A DNA stretch of 64,000 nt from Nitrosomonadales bacterium (lineage in GTDB: Bacteria; Pseudomonadota; Gammaproteobacteria; Burkholderiales; Gallionellaceae), in the NCBI GenBank assembly GCA_023259065.1, contig JAHFQY010000001.1, forward strand, positions 18,616-82,615. Reading direction: 5' to 3'. Under the pieces are notes generated by a model. That model saw only the letters and a program-made list of their open reading frames with translations, was not told the DNA's origin and did not search any database. Below, piece after piece: positions 33,815 to 43,284 of the stretch (within the stretch, counting starts at the first letter, position 1; each line of letters begins with the position of its first letter). The position numbers and the translations under genes are program-made.

Positions 33815-35095
33815 ATGCAAAGATTGACGCGCCAGGATTACAAAACACTGTTGCTGGCCGCCCTGGGCGGGGCGCTGGAGTTCTACGACTTCATTATTTT
33901 CGTGTTTTTTGCAGTCGTTATCGGGCAGTTGTTCTTTCCTCCCGATATGCCGGACTGGTTGCGCCAGCTGCAGACCTTTGGCATTTTTGCCGCGGGTTAC
34001 CTTGCGCGGCCGCTGGGCGGCATCATCATGGCGCACTTTGGCGACCTGCTCGGGCGCAAGCGCATGTTCATGCTGAGCATCTTCCTGATGTCAGTGCCCA
34101 CTCTGGCGATTGGCCTGTTGCCCACTTATGCGGTGATAGGCATGTGGGCGCCGATGTTGCTGCTGGCCTTGCGCTTGTTGCAGGGTGCGGCAATCGGCGG
34201 CGAGGTGCCGGGCGCGTGGGTGTTTGTGTCCGAGCATGTGCCGCCGCGCCATGTGGGGTTTGCCTGCGGGGTGCTGACAGCCGGGCTGACCGCGGGAATA
34301 TTGCTGGGCTCGCTGGTGGCGACCGCCATCAATAAAATCTACACGCCGGCCGAAGTGCTGGCCGAAGGTTGGCGCGTTCCCTTTATCGTGGGCGGTATTT
34401 TCGGGCTGGTGTCGGTGTGGCTGCGCCAGTGGCTGCACGAGACGCCGGTGTTCAGGGAGATGCAGGCGCGGCAGGAGCTGGCCAAGGAGTTGCCGCTGAA
34501 AACGGTGGTGCGCGCGCACCGTCCTGCCGTGGTGCTGACCATGCTGCTGACCTGGCTGTTGTCGGCCGCGATTGTGGTGATGATCTTGATGACGCCGCCG
34601 CTGGTGCAGAAATTGTATGGCATTGCCGCCGCCACTACCTTGCAGGCGAACAGCATTGCCACCCTGTTTTTGAGTCTGGGTTGCGTGGTGTTCGGTGCGC
34701 TGGCGGATCGCTTTGGCCCCGGGCGTGTGCTGATGGCGGGCTGCATCATGCTGGGCGCGACTTCGATGCTGTTTTACCGGCAGGTGCCGGTCGCTCCGCA
34801 GCACATCAATGAGCTGTATGCCCTGTGCGGCTTCTTTGTCGGGGTGATAGGCGTGGTGCCCAGCGTGGCGGTCAAGGCGTTCCCGTCCGTGGTGAGATTC
34901 AGCGGCCTGTCATTTTCCTACAATGTGGCGTATGCGATTTTTGGCGGGCTGACGCCCGTGGTGGTGAGTATGCTGCTGCGTGTGGATCCGCTGGCGCCGG
35001 CGCATTATGTGGTGGCGCTGAGCGCAGTTGGGGTGATGCTGGGCGTGTATTTGTGGCAGTCCGACAGAGCGGGGGCTTACCAAAAGGCTTTGTGA
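33815..35095 (+). CDS. MFS transporter, metabolite:H+ symporter (ProP-like) family
   Basis: About 426 residues with twelve membrane helices. GGALEFYDFIIFVFFA in helix 1 and GDLLGRKRMFMLSIFLM in the 2-3 loop are typical of the MHS branch, which includes ProP and citrate or alpha-ketoglutarate permeases. ATG 33815 is supported by AGGAAAG about 7 bp upstream; an in-frame ATG at 33773 precedes it but lies inside the putative promoter. The substrate cannot be told from sequence. It is the first gene to the right of the accessory island. Confidence 0.88.
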   Translation: MQRLTRQDYKTLLLAALGGALEFYDFIIFVFFAVVIGQLFFPPDMPDWLRQLQTFGIFAAGYLARPLGGIIMAHFGDLLGRKRMFMLSIFLMSVPTLAIGLLPTYAVIGMWAPMLLLALRLLQGAAIGGEVPGAWVFVSEHVPPRHVGFACGVLTAGLTAGILLGSLVATAINKIYTPAEVLAEGWRVPFIVGGIFGLVSVWLRQWLHETPVFREMQARQELAKELPLKTVVRAHRPAVVLTMLLTWLLSAAIVVMILMTPPLVQKLYGIAAATTLQANSIATLFLSLGCVVFGALADRFGPGRVLMAGCIMLGATSMLFYRQVPVAPQHINELYALCGFFVGVIGVVPSVAVKAFPSVVRFSGLSFSYNVAYAIFGGLTPVVVSMLLRVDPLAPAHYVVALSAVGVMLGVYLWQSDRAGAYQKAL

Positions 35096-35169
35096 GATAA
35101 TGCGCGGCTCTTTGCGGGCGCGTTATTGTCCGGGCTCGCTGCAAAAACTTAATTTTTTCAGGGTGCAAA

Positions 35170-36138
35170 GTGTCACAAGATAATCTCAAGCAGTTACTCG
35201 CGGCTGATATGGCGATAGTGGATCAGGTGATCCGCACGCGCCTGCATTCCGAAGTCGCGCTGGTCAGCCAGGTGGCCGAGTATATCGTCAACAGCGGCGG
35301 CAAGCGCCTGCGCCCGGCGCTGGTGGTGTTGTCCGCACAGGCATTTTCTTACGACGGCAAGCATCATCACGAGCTGGCTGCGGTGGTGGAGTTCATCCAC
35401 ACCGCCACGCTGCTGCATGATGATGTGGTGGATGAGTCCGACTTGCGTCGCGGCCGCGCCACGGCCAGCGCCCTGTTTGGCAATGCCGCCAGCGTGCTGG
35501 TGGGTGACTTCCTGTATTCACGCGCCTTTCAGATGATGGTGGATGTGGGCGATATGCGCGTGATGCAGACGCTGGCGGATGCGACCAATGTCATCGCCGA
35601 AGGCGAGGTGCTGCAATTGCTCAACTGCAATGACGCCAGCGTGGATGCGGCCAATTACCTGCGCGTGATTCACTGCAAGACAGCCAAGCTGTTTGAGGCG
35701 GCCATGCGCCTGGGGGCGATCCTGTCGCGCGCGGATCAGGCCAGCGAGCAGGCTGCCGCGCTGTATGGCATGCACCTGGGCACGGCCTTCCAGCTGGTGG
35801 ACGATGTGCTGGATTATTCCGGCAATGCCGAGGAAATCGGCAAAAGCCTGGGTGACGACCTGGCCGAGGGCAAGCCCACCCTGCCGCTGATCTATGCCAT
35901 GCAACATGGCACGGCCGAGCAGGCAAGCATAGTGCGCACGGCGATAGAGCAGGGCGATCTGGAACGCTTTGCCGAAGTGCTGCAGGTGGTGCAGCAGACC
36001 GGTGCGCTGGACTACACCCGAAAGCAGGCAGAGCGCGAGGCCGAGGCAGCATGTGCGGCGCTGGCGGTGTTGCCGGATACGCAGTACAAACAATCTTTGC
36101 TAGAATTGGCGAAATTCGCCGCGTCTCGGCAATTCTGA
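35170..36138 (+). CDS. ispB: Octaprenyl diphosphate synthase (trans-polyprenyl synthase)
   Basis: A 322-residue long-chain prenyl diphosphate synthase starting at GTG. GGKRLRP (43-49), the first aspartate-rich motif DDVVD (84-88) and the second, LVDDVLD (208-214), are all intact. It elongates farnesyl diphosphate with IPP to make the side chain of ubiquinone. The adjacent order ispB, tRNA-Pro, PP0621, pilS is the usual one in betaproteobacteria. The rplU and rpmA genes often found divergently upstream are not here. Confidence 0.94.
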   Translation: MSQDNLKQLLAADMAIVDQVIRTRLHSEVALVSQVAEYIVNSGGKRLRPALVVLSAQAFSYDGKHHHELAAVVEFIHTATLLHDDVVDESDLRRGRATASALFGNAASVLVGDFLYSRAFQMMVDVGDMRVMQTLADATNVIAEGEVLQLLNCNDASVDAANYLRVIHCKTAKLFEAAMRLGAILSRADQASEQAAALYGMHLGTAFQLVDDVLDYSGNAEEIGKSLGDDLAEGKPTLPLIYAMQHGTAEQASIVRTAIEQGDLERFAEVLQVVQQTGALDYTRKQAEREAEAACAALAVLPDTQYKQSLLELAKFAASRQF

Positions 36139-36164
36139 TTCGGGGCGATTTTAATGGTTAGATT

Positions 36165-36242
<78 letters not shown>

Positions 36243-36279
36243 ATGACATTCGTCGTGGAATTTTTGCGGAGTATCGTGC

Positions 36280-36504
36280 ATGAGCCGTCTGCTGTTTATT
36301 ATCGCCATCATCGCTGTCGTCTATTGGTGGTTTAAATCCGTGCGCAAGCAGCCGCCCCGTCAGGATGAGCCTCCGCGCGCTGAGGATATGGTTAGGTGCG
36401 TGCGCTGCGGTGTGCATTTGCCCAAAAACGAAAGTTTTCTTGTGGGGGGCAAGTATTACTGCAGCGAGGCGCACAGCCGTGACCAGTCCGGCAATACAGA
36501 TTAG
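36280..36504 (+). CDS. PP0621-family small membrane/zinc-ribbon protein
   Basis: A 74-residue protein with an N-terminal membrane helix (about 3-18) followed by a proline-rich linker and a short zinc-ribbon-like tail with C40-V-R-C43 and C61 (YYCSEAHSRDQ). The family is conserved next to pilS in betaproteobacteria; its role is unknown. It ends 5 bp before pilS, so it is probably co-transcribed with pilSR. Confidence 0.82.
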   Translation: MSRLLFIIAIIAVVYWWFKSVRKQPPRQDEPPRAEDMVRCVRCGVHLPKNESFLVGGKYYCSEAHSRDQSGNTD

Positions 36505-36509
36505 CCCCG

Positions 36510-38132
36510 ATGCGGGATAAACTGTCCCTTCTTCTTTCAATACGGCCGCAGTTGGGCGACACTTCGGTGTCCGGCGACTCGTGGCGCTCCCTGTATTATT
36601 TCAATCTGTACCGCCTGCTTCTGGCATGCGTTCTGCTCTTCGTTGTTATAGCCGTGGGCGACTCATTGCAACTGGGTGAGCGCGACCGCTCGCTGTTTGC
36701 CAAGGTTGTTGTCTCCTATTTTATTCTGGTGCTGGCCGCATTGCCGGCAACGCGGCTGCGCAATCCGCAATTCACGATACAGCTGACTTTCCAGTTGGTC
36801 AGCGATATTGTTTGCCTTACCCTGCTGTCGCATTTCAGCGGGGGGGTGCCCAGCAATCTGGGCATGTTGTTGTTGGTGTCGCTGGCTTCTGCGGGGCTGG
36901 TTTGCCGGGGAAAGATCACCCTGTTTTTTGCCGCGCTGGCGAGTATTGCGGTGTTGCTGGAGCAGTCCTACTCGGTGCTGGTTTATGAAGCGCCGATCGC
37001 ACAATTCATGCAGGCGGGGTTGTTGAGTACAGCCTTCTTTGCGGTGGCCTGGCTGACTCACACCCTGTCCAAGTATGCGGTGGCCAGTGAAAAACTGGCG
37101 GCGCTGCGCGGAGTGGATCTGTCCAATCTGGCAGAGGCCAACCGTCTGGTGATACAGGATATGCCGGACGGGGTGATGCTGGTTGATGAGCGCGGTGTGG
37201 TGCGGCAGTTCAACCCGGGCGCGGAGCGTTTGCTGGGCAATGTGTTTGCCAAGGAATCGCCACGGACATTGAATGAATGCTCCCCCGTGCTGGATGCGCT
37301 GTATTCGGCGTGGCGACAAAGCCATGCCAATCGACTCGATGTGCTGCATTTCTCCGCCACGGATTCTTCGGTGCGTGTGCGCTTTTTGCCGGTGCAGCGG
37401 GAAAGTTTCTGGGGGGCGGTGGTGGTGCTGGAGGATATGCAGCGTGTGCAGGCACAGGCGCAGCAGGTCAAACTGGCGGCGCTGGGACGTTTGACTGCCA
37501 ATATTGCGCATGAGGTGCGCAATCCCTTGTCGGCTATCAGCTATGCCGCAGAATTGCTGCGAGAGGATTTGCATGATCCGGCGCAAGCCAGGCTGTTCCA
37601 GATTATTCTGGACAATGCGGACAGGTTGAACAATATCGTGCTGGATGTGTTGCAATTGAACCGGCGCGACCGCGTTCACAGTGAAGAGTTGAATCTTTAC
37701 GACAAGCTGTCCGTTTTTATCGAGACGCTGCTGCACACTGAAGGTGTTGAGCCCGGTGTGTTCCTGATTGATGTGCCGGCCAGCTGTGTGGTGCAGTTTG
37801 ACCGCGGGCATTTTGATCAGGTGTTGTGGAATTTGTGCCGCAATGCCTTGCGCTATTGTTTGAAGAAGCCGGGAAGCGTGCAGCTGCGCGCCTGGCAGGC
37901 AGAGGACGGGGTTACGGTGCTGGAGGTTTTGAATGACGGGCCGCCGGTAGATGCGGATGCGGTGCAGAAGCTGTTTGAGCCATTCTTCACCACCTCGGTT
38001 GGCGGAACCGGCCTGGGTTTGTATATTGCCCGGGAGTTGTGCGCTGCGAACGGGGCGTTGCTGGAATATCGGCCGCAGACGGATGGCAGGGTGTGTTTCC
38101 GTATAGTCTTTGGAGGCAAACGTGAGTCTTGA
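36510..38132 (+). CDS. pilS: PilS-like membrane sensor histidine kinase
   Basis: A 540-residue kinase. Six membrane helices fill about residues 27-190, followed by a PAS domain (about 200-310), the HisKA box with H334 in NIAHEVRNPLSAI, and a HATPase domain with N-box LWNLCRNALRY and G-box GGTGLGLYIA. PilS phosphorylates PilR to control pilin and other sigma-54 genes. It overlaps pilR by 11 bp. No pilin genes are in the window; the name rests on architecture and the conserved neighbourhood. Confidence 0.88.
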   Translation: MRDKLSLLLSIRPQLGDTSVSGDSWRSLYYFNLYRLLLACVLLFVVIAVGDSLQLGERDRSLFAKVVVSYFILVLAALPATRLRNPQFTIQLTFQLVSDIVCLTLLSHFSGGVPSNLGMLLLVSLASAGLVCRGKITLFFAALASIAVLLEQSYSVLVYEAPIAQFMQAGLLSTAFFAVAWLTHTLSKYAVASEKLAALRGVDLSNLAEANRLVIQDMPDGVMLVDERGVVRQFNPGAERLLGNVFAKESPRTLNECSPVLDALYSAWRQSHANRLDVLHFSATDSSVRVRFLPVQRESFWGAVVVLEDMQRVQAQAQQVKLAALGRLTANIAHEVRNPLSAISYAAELLREDLHDPAQARLFQIILDNADRLNNIVLDVLQLNRRDRVHSEELNLYDKLSVFIETLLHTEGVEPGVFLIDVPASCVVQFDRGHFDQVLWNLCRNALRYCLKKPGSVQLRAWQAEDGVTVLEVLNDGPPVDADAVQKLFEPFFTTSVGGTGLGLYIARELCAANGALLEYRPQTDGRVCFRIVFGGKRES

Positions 38133-39501
38133 TGTGAAAACGGCGCCCAGGCGCAGCCCCCGTGTGCTGGTGGTTGATGATGAACCGGACATACTTGAGC
38201 TGCTGGAGCTGGCCTTGTTGCGCATGGGCCTGGAGGTGGAGCGTGCGGCCAATGTGCGCGCGGCCCTACAGAAGCTGGACAGCAATGCCTATGATCTGTG
38301 CCTGACCGATATGCGCATGCCCGATGGCGAAGGCCTGGATGTCGTGCGCCATATTGCCGGGCATAATCTGGATGTGCCGGTGGCTGTCATTACCGCTCAC
38401 GGCAACCTCGACAATGCGGTTGCGGCGCTCAAGGCGGGTGCGTTTGATTATCTTTCCAAGCCGGTCGCGCTGGATCAGCTGCGCGCTCTGATCAAATCCG
38501 CATTAAAACTCCCGCAATCTTCCGGTGCGGTGAAGAAGCAGGCCGGGGAACGCGCTCTGCTGGGAAGCTCGCCTGCCATGGAGCAGGTGCGTGACCTTAT
38601 CGGGCGTGTGGCGCGCAGTCAGGCGCCGGTGCATATCAGCGGCGAGTCGGGCAGCGGCAAGGAGTTGGCGGCGCGCCTGATCGTTGAAAAGAGCTCGCGC
38701 AGTGAGCAGCCTTTTATTGCGGTGAACTGTGGAGCCATTCCGGAAAGCCTGATGGAAAGCGAATTTTTTGGCTACCGCAAGGGCGCCTTTACCGGCGCGG
38801 ACAAGGACAGGGAGGGCTTTTTTCAGGCGGCCAACGGCGGCACACTGTTGCTGGATGAAGTGGCCGATCTGCCGCTGGCGATGCAGGTGAAACTGCTGCG
38901 CGCCATTCAGGAAAAGAAGATCCGCAAGGTGGGGGCGACCGAGGAAGAGGCGGTGGATGTGCGCATCATCAGCGCGACTCACCGCGCATTGTCCGAGCAG
39001 GTGAGTTCGGGCGCGTTTCGCCAGGACTTGTATTACCGCTTGAATGTGATTGCCCTGCAAATGCCGTCGTTGCGCGAAATGCGTGACGATATAGCGGATA
39101 TGGCAAGGCAGATTCTGCTGCGCCTGCGCGGCGCCGCTGCCACGGAATTCTCGGCTGAGGCGCTGCAGGCCTTACGCAACTATGATTTTCCGGGCAATGT
39201 GCGGGAGCTGGAGAACGTCATCGAGCGCGGCCTGGCATTGTGCTCCCACAACATCATCAGGCCCGAGGATCTGCAGTTGTCGCCAAGTACAGCCAGCGCC
39301 AGCATGGGCGCCGACAAATCCGGGGGGGCTGGCAGGTATCCGCTCACCGACTATCTTGATCGCGTCGAACGCGAGGTCATACTGGAAGCACTTAACCTGA
39401 CCGGCTTTAACCGCACGGCGGCCGCCAAGATATTGGGGGTGACTTTTCGCGCCCTGCGTTACCGCCTGGAGCGCCTTGGCATTACCGGGCCGGAAGCCTG
39501 A
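38122..39501 (+). CDS. pilR: PilR-like sigma-54-dependent response regulator
   Basis: About 459 residues: a receiver with phospho-acceptor D63 (LTDMRMPDGEG), a AAA+ sigma-54 activation domain with Walker A GESGSGKE, the sigma-54 contact loop GAFTGA (221-226) and Walker B GGTLLLDEVADL, and a C-terminal Fis-type helix-turn-helix (NRTAAAKILGVTFRALRYRL). GTG 38122 is chosen because GGAGG lies 5 bp upstream; a TTG at 38110 is less likely. It forms a two-component pair with the overlapping pilS gene. Confidence 0.9.
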   Translation: MSLDVKTAPRRSPRVLVVDDEPDILELLELALLRMGLEVERAANVRAALQKLDSNAYDLCLTDMRMPDGEGLDVVRHIAGHNLDVPVAVITAHGNLDNAVAALKAGAFDYLSKPVALDQLRALIKSALKLPQSSGAVKKQAGERALLGSSPAMEQVRDLIGRVARSQAPVHISGESGSGKELAARLIVEKSSRSEQPFIAVNCGAIPESLMESEFFGYRKGAFTGADKDREGFFQAANGGTLLLDEVADLPLAMQVKLLRAIQEKKIRKVGATEEEAVDVRIISATHRALSEQVSSGAFRQDLYYRLNVIALQMPSLREMRDDIADMARQILLRLRGAAATEFSAEALQALRNYDFPGNVRELENVIERGLALCSHNIIRPEDLQLSPSTASASMGADKSGGAGRYPLTDYLDRVEREVILEALNLTGFNRTAAAKILGVTFRALRYRLERLGITGPEA

Positions 39502-39504
39502 TTC

Positions 39505-40038
39505 ATGCGTATCGATAATCACGGCTGGGTAAGCGGGGTGCGCCGCATAGCCTCGCCCAACCACGATAAGCGCCCCCCGCACAGTGCGATAGAGCTGCTG
39601 GTGATACACAACATCAGCCTGCCGCCGGAGCAATTTGGCGGGCCGGAAATCGCCCGCTTCTTCACCAATCAGCTTGATACAACAGCACACCCCTATTTTG
39701 CCCAGCTGCAGGGGGTGCGGGTGTCTGCCCACTTCCTGATCCGGCGCGATGGCGGGGTGATTCAGTTTGTGCCTTGCCAGCAGCGCGCCTGGCATGCGGG
39801 CGTGTCAAGCTGGCAGGGGAGGGTGCGCTGCAATGACTTTTCAATTGGGATCGAACTGGAAGGAAGCGATTCTGTTCCTTACACTGACCGGCAATATGCA
39901 GCGCTGGCGCGGCTGAGCCGGCGTTTGCTGCGCGCCTACCCGATACGGCACATAGCAGGCCATTCCGATATCGCGCCGGAGCGCAAAACGGATCCGGGGC
40001 CTTTTTTTGATTGGTTGCGTTATCGTGCTGGGCTTTAG
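39505..40038 (+). CDS. ampD: 1,6-anhydro-N-acetylmuramyl-L-alanine amidase AmpD
   Basis: A 177-residue cytoplasmic zinc amidase. Zinc ligands H35 (VIHNIS), H153 and D163 and the catalytic E117 (GIELEG) and K161 are at the expected places. It recycles peptidoglycan by splitting anhydro-muropeptides. It starts 3 bp after pilR and ends before a strong terminator, so it closes the pilSR transcript. Confidence 0.95.
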   Translation: MRIDNHGWVSGVRRIASPNHDKRPPHSAIELLVIHNISLPPEQFGGPEIARFFTNQLDTTAHPYFAQLQGVRVSAHFLIRRDGGVIQFVPCQQRAWHAGVSSWQGRVRCNDFSIGIELEGSDSVPYTDRQYAALARLSRRLLRAYPIRHIAGHSDIAPERKTDPGPFFDWLRYRAGL

Positions 40039-40096
40039 ATGGGGTAAGCCGAACTGAGCTGAATCAGAATTGGCCATAAGGATTCTAAGGGTATGC

Positions 40097-40133
40097 AAAG
40101 GCTGCGAGCCGAGATTCGCAGCCTTTGTTTTTT
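40097..40133 (+). terminator. Rho-independent terminator after ampD
   Basis: An 11-bp perfect stem, AAAGGCTGCGA with TCGCAGCCTTT (40097-40126), has an 8-nt loop and is followed by a T-run ending at 40133. Confidence 0.92.
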
Positions 40134-40243
40134 GTGCGGGCCACACTTTTTGTTTGTAACGCTGATGGGTATTGGAGTTGCGGTGCATTAGAAATTTTAC
40201 ACATACATTTGCTGTGGAATAGTGCTTGCAATAAATGATCAAT

Positions 40244-40290
40244 ACACTAGAATTAGCAAAAAAAATGCATCCCAACACTAGATGTTGTGG
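40244..40290 (+). promoter_or_regulatory. Tandem NrdR-box-like sites upstream of nrdAB
   Basis: The proximal site, ACACTAGATGTTGTGG (40275-40290), fits the NrdR consensus acaCwAtATvTwGtgt at 14 of 16 positions. The distal one, ACACTAGAATTAGCAA (40244-40259), fits at 10 and shares ACACTAGA. Their starts are 31 bp apart, the helical-phase spacing known for paired NrdR boxes. NrdR is the ATP/dATP-sensing repressor of ribonucleotide reductase genes. Confidence 0.75.
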
Positions 40291-40355
40291 TTTTTAAGTT
40301 TTCTGCCTGACCCGATAAGTGGGTTGGGCAACTCAGTAATCAAAGGGAGCGTCAT

Positions 40356-43202
40356 ATGCTGCAAGCCAGTGAAAGTGTTTTATCCTCACCATCCGTACTT
40401 CAGGATTCCGTCTCTCCAGCCTCTCCCGCCAAGTCGTTTGACCAATACAAGGTAATACGCCGCAATGGCTCCGTGGTTCCGTTTGAGCCGGCCAAAGTTT
40501 CCATTGCAATGACCAAGGCGTTTATCGCCGTGAATGGCGGCCAGGGCGCGGCTTCCGCACGCGTGCGCGAAGTTGTGGAGCAGCTGACGGCTGCGGTTGT
40601 GTCTGCATTGCTGCGTCGCCAGCCGCACGGCGGCACCTTGCATATCGAGGACATCCAGGACCAGGTTGAGCTGTCGCTGATGCGCTCGGGCGAGCATGAT
40701 GTGGCGCGTTCCTATGTGTTGTACCGCGAAGAGCGCACGCGTGAACGCAGCAAGGTGAGAAAAGAGCATGAGACTGCCCATGTCCTGAATGTGAAAGAAA
40801 ATGGCGCGCTGCGCCCGCTCGATGTGGCTGCCCTGTCGGCTTTGATCCAGTCTTCATGCGTGGGTCTGGGTGAGGTGGTGGATGCCGAACAGATACTGAA
40901 GCACACCCTGAAAGATCTGTATGACGGCGTGCCGGTGGAAGAGGTGCGCAAGTGCACCATCCTGTCCGCGCGCTCGCTTATCGAGCAGGAGCCGGCCTAC
41001 AGCTTTGTGACGGCGCGTCTGTTGTTGAACAACATCTGCTGCGAAACTCTGGGCGAAGAAGTCACCCAGGCCGACATGGCAGCGCGTTACGCCGAATACT
41101 TTCCCAAATTCATCAAGCGCGGCATCGAGGCCGATCTGCTGAGCGAGGATATGGCTCACTTCGACCTGGTGCGCCTGGGCAAGGAGCTGGATGCCAGCCG
41201 CGACCTGCAGTTTGACTACCTGGGTTTGCAGACCCTGTACGACCGCTACTTCCTGCATGTGGATGATGTGCGCATCGAGTTGCCGCAGGCATTTTTCATG
41301 CGCGTGGCCATGGGCCTGGCATTGCGCGAAATCGACAGGGATGCGCGCGCCATCGAGTTTTACCGCCTGCTGTCCAGCTTTGACTTCATGAGCTCGACAC
41401 CCACCCTGTTCAATTCGGGCACCTTGCGTTCGCAATTGTCCTCCTGCTATCTGACCACCGTAGGCGATGATCTGGACGGCATCTACGAGGCGATCAAGGA
41501 AAACGCGCTGCTGGCCAAGTACGCGGGCGGCCTGGGCAATGACTGGACGCCGGTGCGCGCACTGGGCAGCCATATCAAGGGTACCAACGGCAAGTCGCAA
41601 GGCGTGGTGCCGTTCCTGAAAGTGGTGAACGACACTGCTGTGGCGGTGAATCAGGGCGGCAAGCGTAAGGGCGCGGTGTGTGCCTATCTGGAAACCTGGC
41701 ACCTGGATGTCGAGGAGTTCCTGGATCTGCGCAAGAATACCGGTGACGACCGCCGCCGCACGCATGACATGAATACCTCCAACTGGATCCCTGACCTGTT
41801 CATGAAGCGCGTGATGGAAGGCGGAGAGTGGACACTGTTCTCGCCTTCAACCTGCCCCGATCTGCACGATAAATTCGGCGCCGAGTTTGAGCAGGCCTAT
41901 CTGGGCTATGAGGCCAAGGTGGCCAGCGGCGAGATCAAGCTGTTCCGCAAGGTTGCCGCTGCCAGCCTGTGGCGCAAGATGCTGACCATGCTGTTTGAAA
42001 CCGGCCATCCGTGGATGACCTTCAAGGATCCGTGCAATGTGCGCTCGCCGCAGCAGCATGTGGGCGTGGTGCACAGTTCCAATCTGTGCACCGAGATCAC
42101 CCTGAACACCTCGGACAGCGAGATTGCCGTGTGCAACCTGGGCTCGGTGAATCTGGTTGCGCACCTGTATCCGCAAGGCCACGAGAAATATGGCCAGCTG
42201 GATCACGACAAGCTGCGCCGCACCGTCAACACCGCCATGCGCATGCTGGATAACGTGATCGACATTAACTACTACGCGGTGGCCAAGGCGCGCAACGCCA
42301 ACCTCAAGCACCGTCCGGTAGGTCTGGGCATCATGGGCTTCCAGGATTGCCTGCATGAGCTGCGCGTGCCTTACGCTTCGCAAGAGGCGGTCGAGTTTGC
42401 CGATCGCTCCATGGAAGCGGTGTGCTACTACGCCTACTGGGCCTCGACCGAGCTGGCCGAAGAGCGCGGCCGTTATGCCAGCTACCGCGGCAGCCTGTGG
42501 GACAAGGGCATATTGCCGCAGGACACGCTGGACATGTTGCGCCAGTCGCGTGGCGGTTTCGTCGAGGTGGATGGTTCGGTCAGCATGGACTGGAGCGCCC
42601 TGCGTGCGCGCATCCAGCAATACGGCATGCGCAATTCCAATTGCGTGGCAATCGCCCCGACGGCAACCATTTCCAACATCATCGGGGTGTCTGCCTGTAT
42701 CGAGCCGACTTACCAGAACCTGTTCGTGAAATCCAACCTGTCCGGTGAATTTACCGTGATCAATGATTACCTGGTGCGCGACCTCAAGCGCATGGGCTTG
42801 TGGGACGAGGTGATGATCTCCGACCTGAAATATTTTGACGGCAGCGTGTCAAAAATCGACCGCATCCCACAGGAGTTGCGCAACCTCTACGCCACGGCCT
42901 TTGAGTTTGAGCCGCAGTGGCTGATCGAAGCTGCATCGCGTCGCCAGAAATGGATAGACCAGGCGCAGTCGCTGAATATCTACATGGCCGGCGTGTCCGG
43001 GCGCAAGCTGGATGAGACCTACAAGCTGGCCTGGCTGCGCGGCTTGAAGACAACGTACTATCTGCGCACCATGGGCGCGACATCGGCGGAGAAATCCACC
43101 TCTCGCGCCGGCTCCCTGAATGCTGTGTCAAACAGCACGGCGGATGCGGAAGAAACCAAGTTTTGCTCGATAGACAACCCTGAGTGCGAATCCTGCCAGT
43201 AA
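40356..43202 (+). CDS. nrdA: Class Ia ribonucleoside-diphosphate reductase, alpha subunit
   Basis: A 948-residue catalytic subunit that reduces ribonucleoside diphosphates. An N-terminal ATP-cone (about 33-125, VIRRNGSVVPFEPAKV) is followed by a second cone-like region and the catalytic barrel. Active-site cysteines are C364 (SSCYLT), C578 in NLCTEI and C593 (AVCNLGS), with the C-terminal redox pair in CESCQ. The length suits the long Pseudomonas-type NrdA. It is upstream of nrdB, with an 82-bp gap. Confidence 0.96.
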   Translation: MLQASESVLSSPSVLQDSVSPASPAKSFDQYKVIRRNGSVVPFEPAKVSIAMTKAFIAVNGGQGAASARVREVVEQLTAAVVSALLRRQPHGGTLHIEDIQDQVELSLMRSGEHDVARSYVLYREERTRERSKVRKEHETAHVLNVKENGALRPLDVAALSALIQSSCVGLGEVVDAEQILKHTLKDLYDGVPVEEVRKCTILSARSLIEQEPAYSFVTARLLLNNICCETLGEEVTQADMAARYAEYFPKFIKRGIEADLLSEDMAHFDLVRLGKELDASRDLQFDYLGLQTLYDRYFLHVDDVRIELPQAFFMRVAMGLALREIDRDARAIEFYRLLSSFDFMSSTPTLFNSGTLRSQLSSCYLTTVGDDLDGIYEAIKENALLAKYAGGLGNDWTPVRALGSHIKGTNGKSQGVVPFLKVVNDTAVAVNQGGKRKGAVCAYLETWHLDVEEFLDLRKNTGDDRRRTHDMNTSNWIPDLFMKRVMEGGEWTLFSPSTCPDLHDKFGAEFEQAYLGYEAKVASGEIKLFRKVAAASLWRKMLTMLFETGHPWMTFKDPCNVRSPQQHVGVVHSSNLCTEITLNTSDSEIAVCNLGSVNLVAHLYPQGHEKYGQLDHDKLRRTVNTAMRMLDNVIDINYYAVAKARNANLKHRPVGLGIMGFQDCLHELRVPYASQEAVEFADRSMEAVCYYAYWASTELAEERGRYASYRGSLWDKGILPQDTLDMLRQSRGGFVEVDGSVSMDWSALRARIQQYGMRNSNCVAIAPTATISNIIGVSACIEPTYQNLFVKSNLSGEFTVINDYLVRDLKRMGLWDEVMISDLKYFDGSVSKIDRIPQELRNLYATAFEFEPQWLIEAASRRQKWIDQAQSLNIYMAGVSGRKLDETYKLAWLRGLKTTYYLRTMGATSAEKSTSRAGSLNAVSNSTADAEETKFCSIDNPECESCQ

Positions 43203-43284
43203 GCTGGCCTGGAATTACTCTGCGTGTGATTGCAATGAATAGCCCCTTCTAGGGGCAAGTAAATTGAATAAAAGAGGGAGCGTT

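Larger units (their letters stand above)
40039..40355. other. 317-bp intergenic region upstream of nrdA
   Basis: It holds the ampD terminator at its left end and, in the AT-rich right half, a tandem pair of NrdR-box-like sequences. The roughly 100 bp between shows no gene. The ribosome site AAAGGGAGCGTC lies just before nrdA. Confidence 0.75.

Noticed and set aside
36663..38285. A 540-codon minus-strand open frame opposite pilS
   Set aside because: The pilS strand shows clear histidine kinase boxes. The opposite frame is a Gln/Arg/His-rich shadow with no motif.
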